A stretch of 60,210 nt of DNA, from NCBI GenBank assembly GCA_028688815.1, contig JAQTXJ010000004.1, forward strand, positions 1 to 60,210. Direction: 5' to 3'. The notes beneath the pieces are model-generated. The model was not told where the DNA came from. It searched no databases and worked only from the letters and a program-made list of their open reading frames with translations. Of this stretch, positions 49,651-58,912 are shown piece by piece; the first letter of the stretch is position 1; the number at the start of each line of letters is the position of its first letter. Position numbers and translations under genes: made by a program. This stretch comes from a bacterium. Its GTDB lineage: Bacteria; Hydrothermota; UBA3073; JACQXS01; JAQTXJ01.

Positions 49651-51522
49651 ATGAATATACTTGGAATTTCTGCGTTTTACCACGATTCTGCTGCGGTAAT
49701 AATCCGTGACGGACAAATTCTCGCAGCTGCACAGGAAGAAAGGTTCACACGAAAAAAACACGATTCTTCTTTCCCTGCTAACGCAGTAAAATTCTGCCTG
49801 CACTATTCGGGACTTTTCCTTGACGAATTAGACGCAATTGTTTTTTACGATAAACCGTTATTAAAATTTGAACGGCTGTTGGAGACTTATTATAACTTCG
49901 CTCCCAAAGGTATTGGTTCTTTTTTACAATCAATCCCGGTATGGACAAAAGAGAAAATGTTCCTCAAAAGAATCATCTTTGAAGAGCTTTTGAAAATAGA
50001 AAAATACAATAAGAAAAAAATAAAACTGCTTTTCCCTGAGCATCATCTTTCACATTCGGCAAGCGCTTTCTTTCCTTCTCCCTACAAAGAAGCCGCCATC
50101 CTGACTATTGACGGAGTCGGAGAATGGGCAACTGCATCCATAGGAATCGGCAAAGACAATAAAATAGAAATCTTAAAAGAATTAAGATTCCCCCACTCCC
50201 TTGGATTATTATATTCCGCATTTACTTACTATTTAGGATTTGTTGTAAATTCCGGCGAATATAAATTAATGGGACTTGCACCTTACGGAAACCCTGATTC
50301 CAAAGATGTAGAAAAATACATAAAAATAATAAAAGAGAAATTAATTGATATAAAAGAAGACGGTTCAATTCGGCTGAACCAAAAATATTTCAGTTATGCG
50401 ACCGGGTTGAGAATGGTAAATGACAAAGTATGGAAACGATTATTTGGGTTTGGAAGACGCCTTCCTGAAGCACAAATAGAACAGCACCATTGCGACCTTG
50501 CGCTTGCCATACAAAAAGTTACGGATGAGATTGTCATACAAATGGCAAAAGAAGCGAAAAAATTAACAGGTGCAAAACATCTCTGCATGGCAGGCGGAGT
50601 TGCCTTAAATTGCGTGGCAAACGGAAACCTGTTGCGGAGCAAAATCTTTAACGATATATTTATACAGCCTGCGGCAGGCGATGCGGGTGGGGCATTAGGC
50701 GCAGCTTTATCGGCATATTATATTTATTTTGACAAAAAACGAGAACTTCCCGGCAAGTTGGATGGAATGCAAGGAGCTTACCTTGGACCTGAATTCTCTC
50801 AACTTGACATTGAATTAGTATCAAAAAGATACAAAGCAGTATACCGGAAATTTGATAACTTTGATAAATTAGCGAAAGAAGTTGCGGACTTGATTGACAA
50901 AGGAAATGCGATTGGATGGTTCCAGGGGAGAATGGAATTCGGACCGCGCGCGCTTGGCAATCGCAGTATTTTAGGAGATGCCCGTAATTCTCAAATGCAA
51001 AAAAAGTTAAACCTGAAAATAAAATACCGTGAAGGGTTCAGGCCGTTTGCGCCTTCGGTTCTCGCAGAGGAGTCTAAAAAGTTTTTTGAACTGAACGTTC
51101 ATTCTCCTTATATGCTTTTAGTAGCAAATGTGAAAAAAGAACATAGAAAAAAGTTACCCAAAAATTATAATGCTTTGCCTTTAATGAAAAGGTTATACAC
51201 TTTGCGTTCGGATGTCCCCGCAATCACACATATTGATTTTTCGGCGCGAATCCAAACCGTGCATAAAGAAACAAACGAAAGATACTGGAAACTTATAAAG
51301 AAATTCAAAGAAAAAACAGGCTACGGGATTATAGTTAACACGAGTTTTAACGTAAGGGGTGAACCGATTGTATGTTCTCCGGAAGACGCTTATAAGTGCT
51401 TTATGCGGACTGAAATGGATTACCTGGTGATGGGTGATTACTTATACAAAAAGACCGAACAATCGTCCGCCTCAGGCGGAAAGGAAGACAAAGACTGGAA
51501 AGAAAAATTCAAACCGGATTAG
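49651..51522 (+). CDS. Carbamoyltransferase (NodU/CmcH/SxtI-like)
   Basis: MNILGISAFYHDSAAVIIRDGQILAAAQEERFTRKKHD; GGVALNCVANG; GRMEFGPRALGNRSILGDAR; TSFNVRGEPIVCSPEDA. Confidence 0.95.
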   Translation: MNILGISAFYHDSAAVIIRDGQILAAAQEERFTRKKHDSSFPANAVKFCLHYSGLFLDELDAIVFYDKPLLKFERLLETYYNFAPKGIGSFLQSIPVWTKEKMFLKRIIFEELLKIEKYNKKKIKLLFPEHHLSHSASAFFPSPYKEAAILTIDGVGEWATASIGIGKDNKIEILKELRFPHSLGLLYSAFTYYLGFVVNSGEYKLMGLAPYGNPDSKDVEKYIKIIKEKLIDIKEDGSIRLNQKYFSYATGLRMVNDKVWKRLFGFGRRLPEAQIEQHHCDLALAIQKVTDEIVIQMAKEAKKLTGAKHLCMAGGVALNCVANGNLLRSKIFNDIFIQPAAGDAGGALGAALSAYYIYFDKKRELPGKLDGMQGAYLGPEFSQLDIELVSKRYKAVYRKFDNFDKLAKEVADLIDKGNAIGWFQGRMEFGPRALGNRSILGDARNSQMQKKLNLKIKYREGFRPFAPSVLAEESKKFFELNVHSPYMLLVANVKKEHRKKLPKNYNALPLMKRLYTLRSDVPAITHIDFSARIQTVHKETNERYWKLIKKFKEKTGYGIIVNTSFNVRGEPIVCSPEDAYKCFMRTEMDYLVMGDYLYKKTEQSSASGGKEDKDWKEKFKPD

Positions 51523-51524
51523 GG

Positions 51525-52880
51525 ATGAAAAAATTATTTAACTTCCTCCTGTTTACAACCATTGTAATTATTGCATATTTCCTTACGATTTTTATTGAAA
51601 GCCGATTAACGGAAAGAACTTTATTTGGCATAATAATAATCTTCTTCAGGGCGCTTATATTAACATTCTGGGGTTTGGGAATCACTTATAAAAGGCTCTG
51701 GAATAAAAATATTTTAACGAGAAAAAAATCTCTGGCTATCTGGGGGTTACTCGTAATTATTTTTTTTATATTTATCAATACCTCTTTATTAGTATTCGCA
51801 ATGACAAATAAATTATACCATTACGCAAAGAAACCATCTTCCGGATGGGAAGGAAAATTATGGCAATCGGACAAAAAACTGGGATTCAGGTCAGTGCCGA
51901 ATGCAACAGGATTTGAGACTTTTCCGATAGGGGGAAATGTATCAATACGTTTTGATAAAAATGGATTTAGGGTCCCGGTTTCTTACGATGATACTACGGA
52001 AATGAAAAGACCGTTATTTTTATTTCTGGGATGTTCGTTTACTTTTGGCGCAGCATGTTTAGCAGAAGAAAGTTTCCCGTATCTGGTTTCAGGGGCAACA
52101 AAAGGCTATTCAATAAATGCGGGTTTGTGCGGAGGCGGGCTTGCCCAGATATTATTGCTATCGAAAGACTTAATGCCTCTTTATAAACCTGATTTTGTAG
52201 TAGTTCAATATTCGCCGTGGTTAGTTCAAAGGGCAACAAGTATGAGAGTCCCGTCTTTTTGGATTGCAAATATACCTGTGCCTTATGTTTCCAGAACAAA
52301 AGGCGGGAAAGATATAATAAGCCCGCGGGCCTTTAATTCAAAGACTTTTGATGTAAATATAGATAAATTCAAGAAAACAAAAAAAGGTATAAAAGATTAT
52401 ACTTGCTTTTTATTTGAAATAGGAATACCATTATACTTATATAATGGGTACTATACAGTTATAACAATACTGAAAAAAACGTTCGGAATAATCCCAAAGC
52501 CGAACAAAGACTTAAAAGACGTTGAGCAATTTGTATATGAAAACATTTATGAAGTTTGCAAACAAAATAACAGCAAAATGATTATTCTTAATTTGGGAGA
52601 CATTCAATATACCCAAAATTCGCATAAGTTAATATTTCCCGATAGTAATGTTATTTTTGCGGAAGCCGATTCTCTTTTACTTCGCGGGTTAACCTCTCCT
52701 GACGATTACGACAAAGAATATAAACACTGGTATTTCAATGGCAAGAGTTCTTTTTTGAAAGACCCGCATCCCAACCAAAAAGCGCATAAAATAATAGCAG
52801 AAGCTACACTCAATTCAATCACCGCCAAAGCAAGTCAACGCCCCCTGGCGGACTCCGCAAAAGGCGGAGACGTTCAATGA
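51525..52880 (+). CDS. Membrane-anchored SGNH/GDSL-hydrolase-like protein
   Basis: Three N-terminal TM helices then FLFLGCSFTFGAACLAEESFPYLVSG and a C-terminal DPHPNQKAHKIIAEA block. Confidence 0.8.
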   Translation: MKKLFNFLLFTTIVIIAYFLTIFIESRLTERTLFGIIIIFFRALILTFWGLGITYKRLWNKNILTRKKSLAIWGLLVIIFFIFINTSLLVFAMTNKLYHYAKKPSSGWEGKLWQSDKKLGFRSVPNATGFETFPIGGNVSIRFDKNGFRVPVSYDDTTEMKRPLFLFLGCSFTFGAACLAEESFPYLVSGATKGYSINAGLCGGGLAQILLLSKDLMPLYKPDFVVVQYSPWLVQRATSMRVPSFWIANIPVPYVSRTKGGKDIISPRAFNSKTFDVNIDKFKKTKKGIKDYTCFLFEIGIPLYLYNGYYTVITILKKTFGIIPKPNKDLKDVEQFVYENIYEVCKQNNSKMIILNLGDIQYTQNSHKLIFPDSNVIFAEADSLLLRGLTSPDDYDKEYKHWYFNGKSSFLKDPHPNQKAHKIIAEATLNSITAKASQRPLADSAKGGDVQ

Positions 52881-52893
52881 AAGGAAGGTAACT

Positions 52894-53043
52894 ATGGATT
52901 TTTTAAAAGATTTATGGAATTTCTTAAAGGAAAGAAAAAAATGGTGGCTTTTACCGGTTATTATCATATTATTACTTATTGGCATTTTAATTGTAATAGG
53001 CGGAAGCAGCGCAGTAGCTCCGTTTATTTATACTTTATTTTAA
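52894..53043 (+). CDS. DUF5989 / SxtK-like small membrane protein (49 aa), absent from the ORF track
   Basis: MDFLKDLWNFLKERKKWWLLPVIIILLLIGILIVIGGSSAVAPFIYTLF, ATG at 52894 after AAGGAAGG. Confidence 0.85.
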   Translation: MDFLKDLWNFLKERKKWWLLPVIIILLLIGILIVIGGSSAVAPFIYTLF

Positions 53044-53061
53044 GATTTGATTCCATAGCTT

Positions 53062-53424
53062 ATGAAACGAGAAAAAAATTTAGAAACAATACTCGTAATA
53101 TCAACGGGGTTAATAGTAATTTATTCGTTTACCCACGTAAGGTTACTTCTTATAATAGCTTTATTATTGAATATAATTGGGATGTGTTCGAATTTCCTTG
53201 CCAGCAAAATAAGTTGGTTATGGTTTAAAATAGCGGAACTGTTAGGGTTTGTCACCTCAAAAATCTTGTTATCTATTGTATTTTTTGTTCTTCTTTTCCC
53301 GATTTCGTTATTATACAGGTTATTTAATAGAAACAATGCTATACAATTAAAGAAAACTCGCAAAACTTACTATTTTACAAGAAACCATAAATACACTCCG
53401 AAAGATTTGGAAAATGTCTGGTAA
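53062..53424 (+). CDS. SxtJ-like membrane protein
   Basis: SWLWFKIAELLGFVTSKILLSIVFFVLLFPISLLYRLF...TYYFTRNHKYTPKDLENVW, and gene context with the carbamoyltransferase and DUF5989. Confidence 0.75.
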   Translation: MKREKNLETILVISTGLIVIYSFTHVRLLLIIALLLNIIGMCSNFLASKISWLWFKIAELLGFVTSKILLSIVFFVLLFPISLLYRLFNRNNAIQLKKTRKTYYFTRNHKYTPKDLENVW

Positions 53425-53463
53425 AAGGAGCGATATCTTCCACCGTTCTATAATTTCGTCTTT

Positions 53464-54699
53464 ATGATAATCCCAATAATAGTTTTGGTTGTCGTTTTTC
53501 TGTCAATTGCAATAAGACAGGTTGGAAATATCCGACTTCCTATATGGTTGGTAATGCTATCCGGGGCAGTTATTGTATTATTAACAGGACAGATTTCCCC
53601 GGCAAATGCGTTAAAATCAATAAATATAGATGTTATACTTTTTCTATTCGGTATGTTTGTCGTAGGACAAGCACTTGAAGAAAGCGGATATTTAGCTCAT
53701 CTTTCTTATAAATTATTCAGCAAAACAAAATCCGTAGATACGTTGATTTTATCTATTTTATTTGGTATGGGAATACTTTCAGCATTTTTAATGAATGACA
53801 CTTTAGCTATTATAGGAACACCGGTTGTCTTATTGCTCGCGAAAAAGCATAAAATTAACCCAAAATTGTTATTATTATCCCTTGCCTTTGCGGTTACGAT
53901 TGGAAGCGTTATGAGTCCCATTGGAAACCCGCAAAATCTTTTAATCGCCATTAACGGGAACATAACAAATTCTTTTATTGTCTTTTTGAAATACCTGTTT
54001 TTACCAACGATTATAAACCTTTTTTTAGCATTTATTCTGTTAAAAATATTTTATAAAACTTATTTAAACAAAACTCCATTAACTCATTTTCTGGAACCGA
54101 TAGAAGATTTGAAGCTATCAAACCTGTGTAAAATTTCATTATCTATAATTATACTTTTAGTTATTTTCAAGATTCTAACCATTATCCTGAATCTTAGTTT
54201 TGATTTCAAACTAACTTATATTGCGTTGATTTCTATGCTTCCTATATTGATATTTAGTGAAAAAAGAATTAAAGTGCTAAAACAAATTGACTGGCATACT
54301 CTTGTTTTTTTTGCATCTATGTTCATTTTAATGCAAAGCGTATGGAATAGCGGATTTTTCCAGAGAATTATAACCAAATCGCACATTAACATTTTATCAA
54401 CGGATATGGTTTTAACGGTAAGCGTATTATTGAGTCAGTTGATTTCCAACGTTCCGCTTGTTGCTCTTTACCTGCCTATGCTTGCAGATACGGGAGCTAC
54501 AACAAAAATGTTGATGGCATTGGCTGCGGGGAGTACAATTGCAGGTAATTTATTCATACTTGGAGCCGCAAGTAATGTGATAATAATTCAAAACGCAGAA
54601 AAGAAGTATAGGGAGACATTGACTTTTTGGGAATTTGCAAGAATCGGAATTCCATTGACAGGAATTAATATTCTTGTTTACTGGCTGTTTTTAAGGTAA
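53464..54699 (+). CDS. SLC13/ArsB/NhaD-type ion transporter family protein
   Basis: ISPANALKSINIDVILFLFGMFVVGQALEESG; FLMNDTLAIIGTPVVLLL; SPIGNPQNLLIA; SNVPLVALYLPML. Confidence 0.88.
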   Translation: MIIPIIVLVVVFLSIAIRQVGNIRLPIWLVMLSGAVIVLLTGQISPANALKSINIDVILFLFGMFVVGQALEESGYLAHLSYKLFSKTKSVDTLILSILFGMGILSAFLMNDTLAIIGTPVVLLLAKKHKINPKLLLLSLAFAVTIGSVMSPIGNPQNLLIAINGNITNSFIVFLKYLFLPTIINLFLAFILLKIFYKTYLNKTPLTHFLEPIEDLKLSNLCKISLSIIILLVIFKILTIILNLSFDFKLTYIALISMLPILIFSEKRIKVLKQIDWHTLVFFASMFILMQSVWNSGFFQRIITKSHINILSTDMVLTVSVLLSQLISNVPLVALYLPMLADTGATTKMLMALAAGSTIAGNLFILGAASNVIIIQNAEKKYRETLTFWEFARIGIPLTGINILVYWLFLR

Positions 54700-54709
54700 A
54701 AATATAAGT

Positions 54710-55399
54710 CTAAAATAATAATTGGCATTTATTTTCTTTCAGCCATTTTCTATGGATTTTATAATCGGGGAATATTGTTTCCACTTTCAGCCAAAAACGT
54801 TTTGAATGATTTTTCTCCGTTATATGAGCAACCTCGTGGACGACCACATAATCAAGCACTCCCGGTGGAGCCATAATCAGGCGCCAATTAAAATTCAGGC
54901 TGTTTTTACTTCCGCAGGACCCCCATCTGCTTCCGGCATCCGTTATCCTGACTTTATTGTATTTTAATCCTGTTTGGGAACAATAAAAATCAACACGTTC
55001 GGTTATTTTTTGTTTCGCTTGTTCTTTATACCACAGCATAAAAAGCTCTTTTGCCTTATCAAGATGGGTTCGTGAAAGAAAAAACGTACCTGTAGAGCTT
55101 TCAAAAGACAACGGCAATAAGGGCAATTTTGAATTATCTACAATCTGTAGTTTATAAGTATTGCCTAAATATAAAAAACTTTCGCCGGATATAAATTCTT
55201 TTTGTTTTGTTAATTGTTTTTGTCGAAGCATAAACTCTTGTTTTTTGGAAATCCACAATCTTTTTTTATATACTAATTTATTAATATACCTTTCGCTAAC
55301 TCTTAGCGGAGCACGAACAATTAAACTCGAATCACTATTTATTTGCAGTTCGATTGTCCTTCTCCTCGAGCGAATGATTTTTGATATTTGAATTTCCAT
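54710..55399 (-). CDS. YgjP-like (DUF45/M48-type) metallopeptidase
   Basis: RWGSCGSKNSLNFNWRLIMAPPGVLDYVVVHEVAHITEKNHSKRFW. Confidence 0.93.
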   Translation of the reverse strand: MEIQISKIIRSRRRTIELQINSDSSLIVRAPLRVSERYINKLVYKKRLWISKKQEFMLRQKQLTKQKEFISGESFLYLGNTYKLQIVDNSKLPLLPLSFESSTGTFFLSRTHLDKAKELFMLWYKEQAKQKITERVDFYCSQTGLKYNKVRITDAGSRWGSCGSKNSLNFNWRLIMAPPGVLDYVVVHEVAHITEKNHSKRFWLKVETIFPDYKIHRKWLKENKCQLLF

Positions 55400-55443
55400 A
55401 GGTTTTGTTATGCCAAACCACTACTTAATTATCCATAATTAAG

Positions 55444-56361
55444 TTATAAATTAAGTTGAGAAGGGATAGCAGCGATAAATGCTTTTTCTCCCTCTAAAAT
55501 TGCTTCTTTTGCACGAAAGAACTCAAGCGGGGCAACAAACTCAACGGACGGAGTAATTAAAAAATCCGGTTTGTGTTTTGCCAACTGAAAATTGGCAATC
55601 TCATATTCGGTAACGGATATTGTTTGAAGTAATACGTGAAATATGCTGGGTGTAGAAGTTTTCTTTTTCACAAAATTGCTGAACTGAGCAACCGGTTTTA
55701 AAGATGCGGCAAAATTGCCTAAACGGGTATTTATTATTTGAGAGTTGCTTTTTTTTGCCGGAGTTTTTTTTGTTTGGTCATTCATTCTAATGTAGCTCTG
55801 CATACTCTTTTGGGGAGCCGAAAGAACATTTACTGCAATTACAATATCCGCACCCATTTTAAGAACGGCGCTCACAGGGACAGGGTTTACAAGCCCGCCA
55901 TCTACCAAAAGTTTGTCATTGTATTCGACAGGGGTAAATATTCCGGGAATAGAGATACTTGCCCTGAGCGCGTTAAGCAGAGAACCTTTTGTGATTACAA
56001 TTTCTTCTCCCGTAACAATATTAGAAGAGATTGCAGCAAATGGAATACGAAGGTCTTCAATGTTTTGCCTGCCAATCATAGATTCAATAAATTTAATTAC
56101 TCTTTGCCCGTCAATTAATCCGGAATATGACATCGTTGGGGTAAAAAGATTAAGTGTTTTTTTTATATCTATATTTAGAGCTATCTCTTCTATTTCCTTA
56201 CCGCTGAGTCCCGAAGCATACATTGCGCCTATAAGCGCCCCTATGCTTGTTCCTGCAATAAAATCTATGGGGATTTTTTATTTATCAATCGCCTTGAGTA
56301 CCCCAATATGGGCAAGCCCTTTCGCAACGCCGGAACCAAGGACGAGACCTACTTTTTTCAT
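55444..56361 (-). pseudogene. Patatin-like phospholipase (RssA-like) interrupted by one in-frame TAA at codon 28
   Basis: Minus strand: [53 protein letters not shown], same frame on both sides; downstream LLVDGGLVNPVPV intact. Confidence 0.85.
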
Positions 56362-56478
56362 AGTATAGAAATGTAAGGCGGAGAGAGGGGAAAGTCAAGG
56401 GGAAAAAGTAGGCAGTAGAAAGCAGGTAGCAGATAGGAAAAAACCGAGTATAAAGAATGAAAAAAGTGGAGAGAGTTT

Positions 56479-56536
56479 AGAGTAAAGATTTAAGAGTAGA
56501 GAGGAGAGAGGAGAGAGGAGAGAGGAGAGAGGAGAG
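56479..56536. repeat. Purine-rich tract with period-7 (GGAGAGA)n microsatellite at 56498-56536
   Basis: agagaggagagaggagagaggagagaggagagaggagaga; flanking sequence also G/A-dominated on the + strand. Confidence 0.85.
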
Positions 56537-56926
56537 AAAACGAAGCATTGAAGAATAACAGAAATACAAAAAAAACAGATTAAAACAAAATAAAGTTATT
56601 AAATAAAGTGCAACCTATGTGTCCGGGCACACACGGGTACAAAAAACAGGCAACAAAAATTCTCTCGCAAAGGCGCAAAGAACGCAAAGAAGAAAAAAGT
56701 GGAGATTTATATACTTTACCTAAAGTAAACAAGTCCTACAAAACATAAGGAATTGTATCAAAGTCAGGACGGGATCTACGATTTTCACCATACCTAAGGT
56801 AGGCAGGAATGACAAACAAGGGGGACACACTAAACAGTTAATTGACAATAGTTTTAATTTATATTGTTTTATCCTCTTGACATAAGAGTTTTTATGTATT
56901 AATGTCCTTGACTATAAGGGGGAATA

Positions 56927-58837
56927 ATGGAAGAAATATTAAAAAAGAAGTTGAGTGAAAAGGATTACGCTAAAATTGAAAAGATAGGTAATCCGGAAGT
57001 TGATAAATTTATCACAAAATACATAGAGCTTTGCAATCCTGATTCGGTTTTTGTGTGTACAGATTCGAAAGAAGACATAAAATATATCAGGGATGCTGCT
57101 GTAAAAAACGGGGAAGAACACAAAATGGCAATAGATGGACATACTTACCATTTTGACAATTACCTTGACCAGGCAAGAGATAAAGCACATACTGCTATTC
57201 TTGTTCCGAAAGGCGTTGTTCTGGGTGAATCAATAGACACAAAAGACAGAGACGAGGGTTTGAAAGACGTGCTGGAAATCCTTAAAAACAGTATGAAAGG
57301 GCACGAGATGTATGTCAGGTTCTTCTGCCTGGGGCCAACGAAATCCAAATTCTCAATACCTGCGCTCCAGCTTACGGACTCGGCTTTTGTAGCGCACAAT
57401 GAAGACCTTTTATACAGACAGGGTTATGAAGAATTTGTAAGACAGGGCAAGAATGCAAAAATCTTCAAATTCATACATTCACAGGGCGAATTAGACGAAA
57501 GAAAGACCTGTAAAAATCTTGATAAACGAAGAATATACATTGATACGGAAGAAAATACAGTTTACAGCACCAATACGCAGTACGGCGGGAACTCAATCGG
57601 TTTAAAGAAACTTGCAATGAGACTTGCAATTAAACAGGGGTCCAAAGAAGGCTGGCTTACGGAACATATGCTTCTTATGGGAGTTCACGGACCAAAAGGC
57701 AGAGTCACTTATTTTACGGGCGCTTTTCCATCGTTATGCGGAAAGACTTCTACTGCAATGCTTGATGGCGAAACTATCGTTGGCGACGACATATCTTATC
57801 TTAAGAAAATCAACGGCGAAATCATAGGCGTAAACGTAGAAAGAGGTATGTTTGGTATAATACAGGGAATAAATTCAAAAGACGACCCGATACAATGGAA
57901 AGCTTTGAATAATCCGCGTGAAGTGATATTATCAAACGTATTAATTACGGAAGATAAAAAAGCTCACTGGATAGGCAAAAACGGTGATGTCCCTGCAAAG
58001 GGAATAAATCATTCAGGAGAATGGTTTGTCGGCAAAAAAGATGCAAAAGGCAAAGAAATCAAATGTTCACATCCGAATGCAAGATTTACAATGAGTCTTG
58101 ACACGTTGGAAAATTGTGACAAAAACATACACAGTCCGGAAGGATTGGCTGTCGGCGGAATAGTCTATGGTGGAAGAGATTCGGATACTTGCGTGCCGGT
58201 AGAAGAATCATTGGATTGGGCTCACGGAATAGTAATGAAAGGCGCTGCGCTTGAGTCGGAAACTACTGCAGCTACACTCGGTCAGGAAGGTGTCAGGGAA
58301 TTTAACCCGATGTCCAATCTTGACTTTTTACCCATTCCCATAGGACAATACATACAGAACAACATAAATTTTGCAAAAGATTTGAAAAAAGTTCCGCCCA
58401 TTTTCGGAGTAAATTATTTTCTCGTAGACAAAGAAACGGGAAAATTCCTAAACGAAAAGACGGATAAGAAAGTATGGTATAAATGGATGGAATTACGCGC
58501 AAACAAAGACGTTGAAGTCATAGAAACGCCCACAGGGAAAATACCAAAATACGAAGATTTGAAACCATTGTTCAAGAGCGTATTAGGTAAAGATTATTCC
58601 CAGGAAGCTTACAACAAGCAATTTATGACAAGAGTAAAAGAGAGTCTATCCAAGATCGACAGGATTAAGAAGATTTACGAAACGAAGGTAACGGATACAC
58701 CCAAAGTGTTATTGGAAGTATTAGAAGCACAGAGAAAGAGATTGCTTGAAGCACAGGCAAAACATGGCGACTACATACTGCCGGAGAAGTTTGTAGCCGG
58801 TGGAAGTTGCGGTTGTTCTTGCTGCGGCGGGAAATAA
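56927..58837 (+). CDS. pckG: Phosphoenolpyruvate carboxykinase (GTP)
   Basis: GAFPSLCGKTSTAM P-loop region, GDDISYL, NARFTMSLDTLENCD; C-terminal Cys-rich tail GGSCGCSCCGGK. Confidence 0.94.
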   Translation: MEEILKKKLSEKDYAKIEKIGNPEVDKFITKYIELCNPDSVFVCTDSKEDIKYIRDAAVKNGEEHKMAIDGHTYHFDNYLDQARDKAHTAILVPKGVVLGESIDTKDRDEGLKDVLEILKNSMKGHEMYVRFFCLGPTKSKFSIPALQLTDSAFVAHNEDLLYRQGYEEFVRQGKNAKIFKFIHSQGELDERKTCKNLDKRRIYIDTEENTVYSTNTQYGGNSIGLKKLAMRLAIKQGSKEGWLTEHMLLMGVHGPKGRVTYFTGAFPSLCGKTSTAMLDGETIVGDDISYLKKINGEIIGVNVERGMFGIIQGINSKDDPIQWKALNNPREVILSNVLITEDKKAHWIGKNGDVPAKGINHSGEWFVGKKDAKGKEIKCSHPNARFTMSLDTLENCDKNIHSPEGLAVGGIVYGGRDSDTCVPVEESLDWAHGIVMKGAALESETTAATLGQEGVREFNPMSNLDFLPIPIGQYIQNNINFAKDLKKVPPIFGVNYFLVDKETGKFLNEKTDKKVWYKWMELRANKDVEVIETPTGKIPKYEDLKPLFKSVLGKDYSQEAYNKQFMTRVKESLSKIDRIKKIYETKVTDTPKVLLEVLEAQRKRLLEAQAKHGDYILPEKFVAGGSCGCSCCGGK

Positions 58838-58861
58838 AAGATTAAGTGATATTTATTTTTT

Positions 58862-58892
58862 AGAGGCAGGTAGAAAAATTCTACCTGCCTCT
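58862..58892. terminator. Terminator hairpin downstream of pckG
   Basis: Perfect 14-bp stem agaggcaggtagaa-aaa-ttctacctgcctct. Confidence 0.8.
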
Positions 58893-58912
58893 TGTTATTT
58901 TAAAATATAGGA

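Noticed and set aside
56498-56536. CRISPR-like short repeats
   Set aside because: Period-7 microsatellite without spacers.
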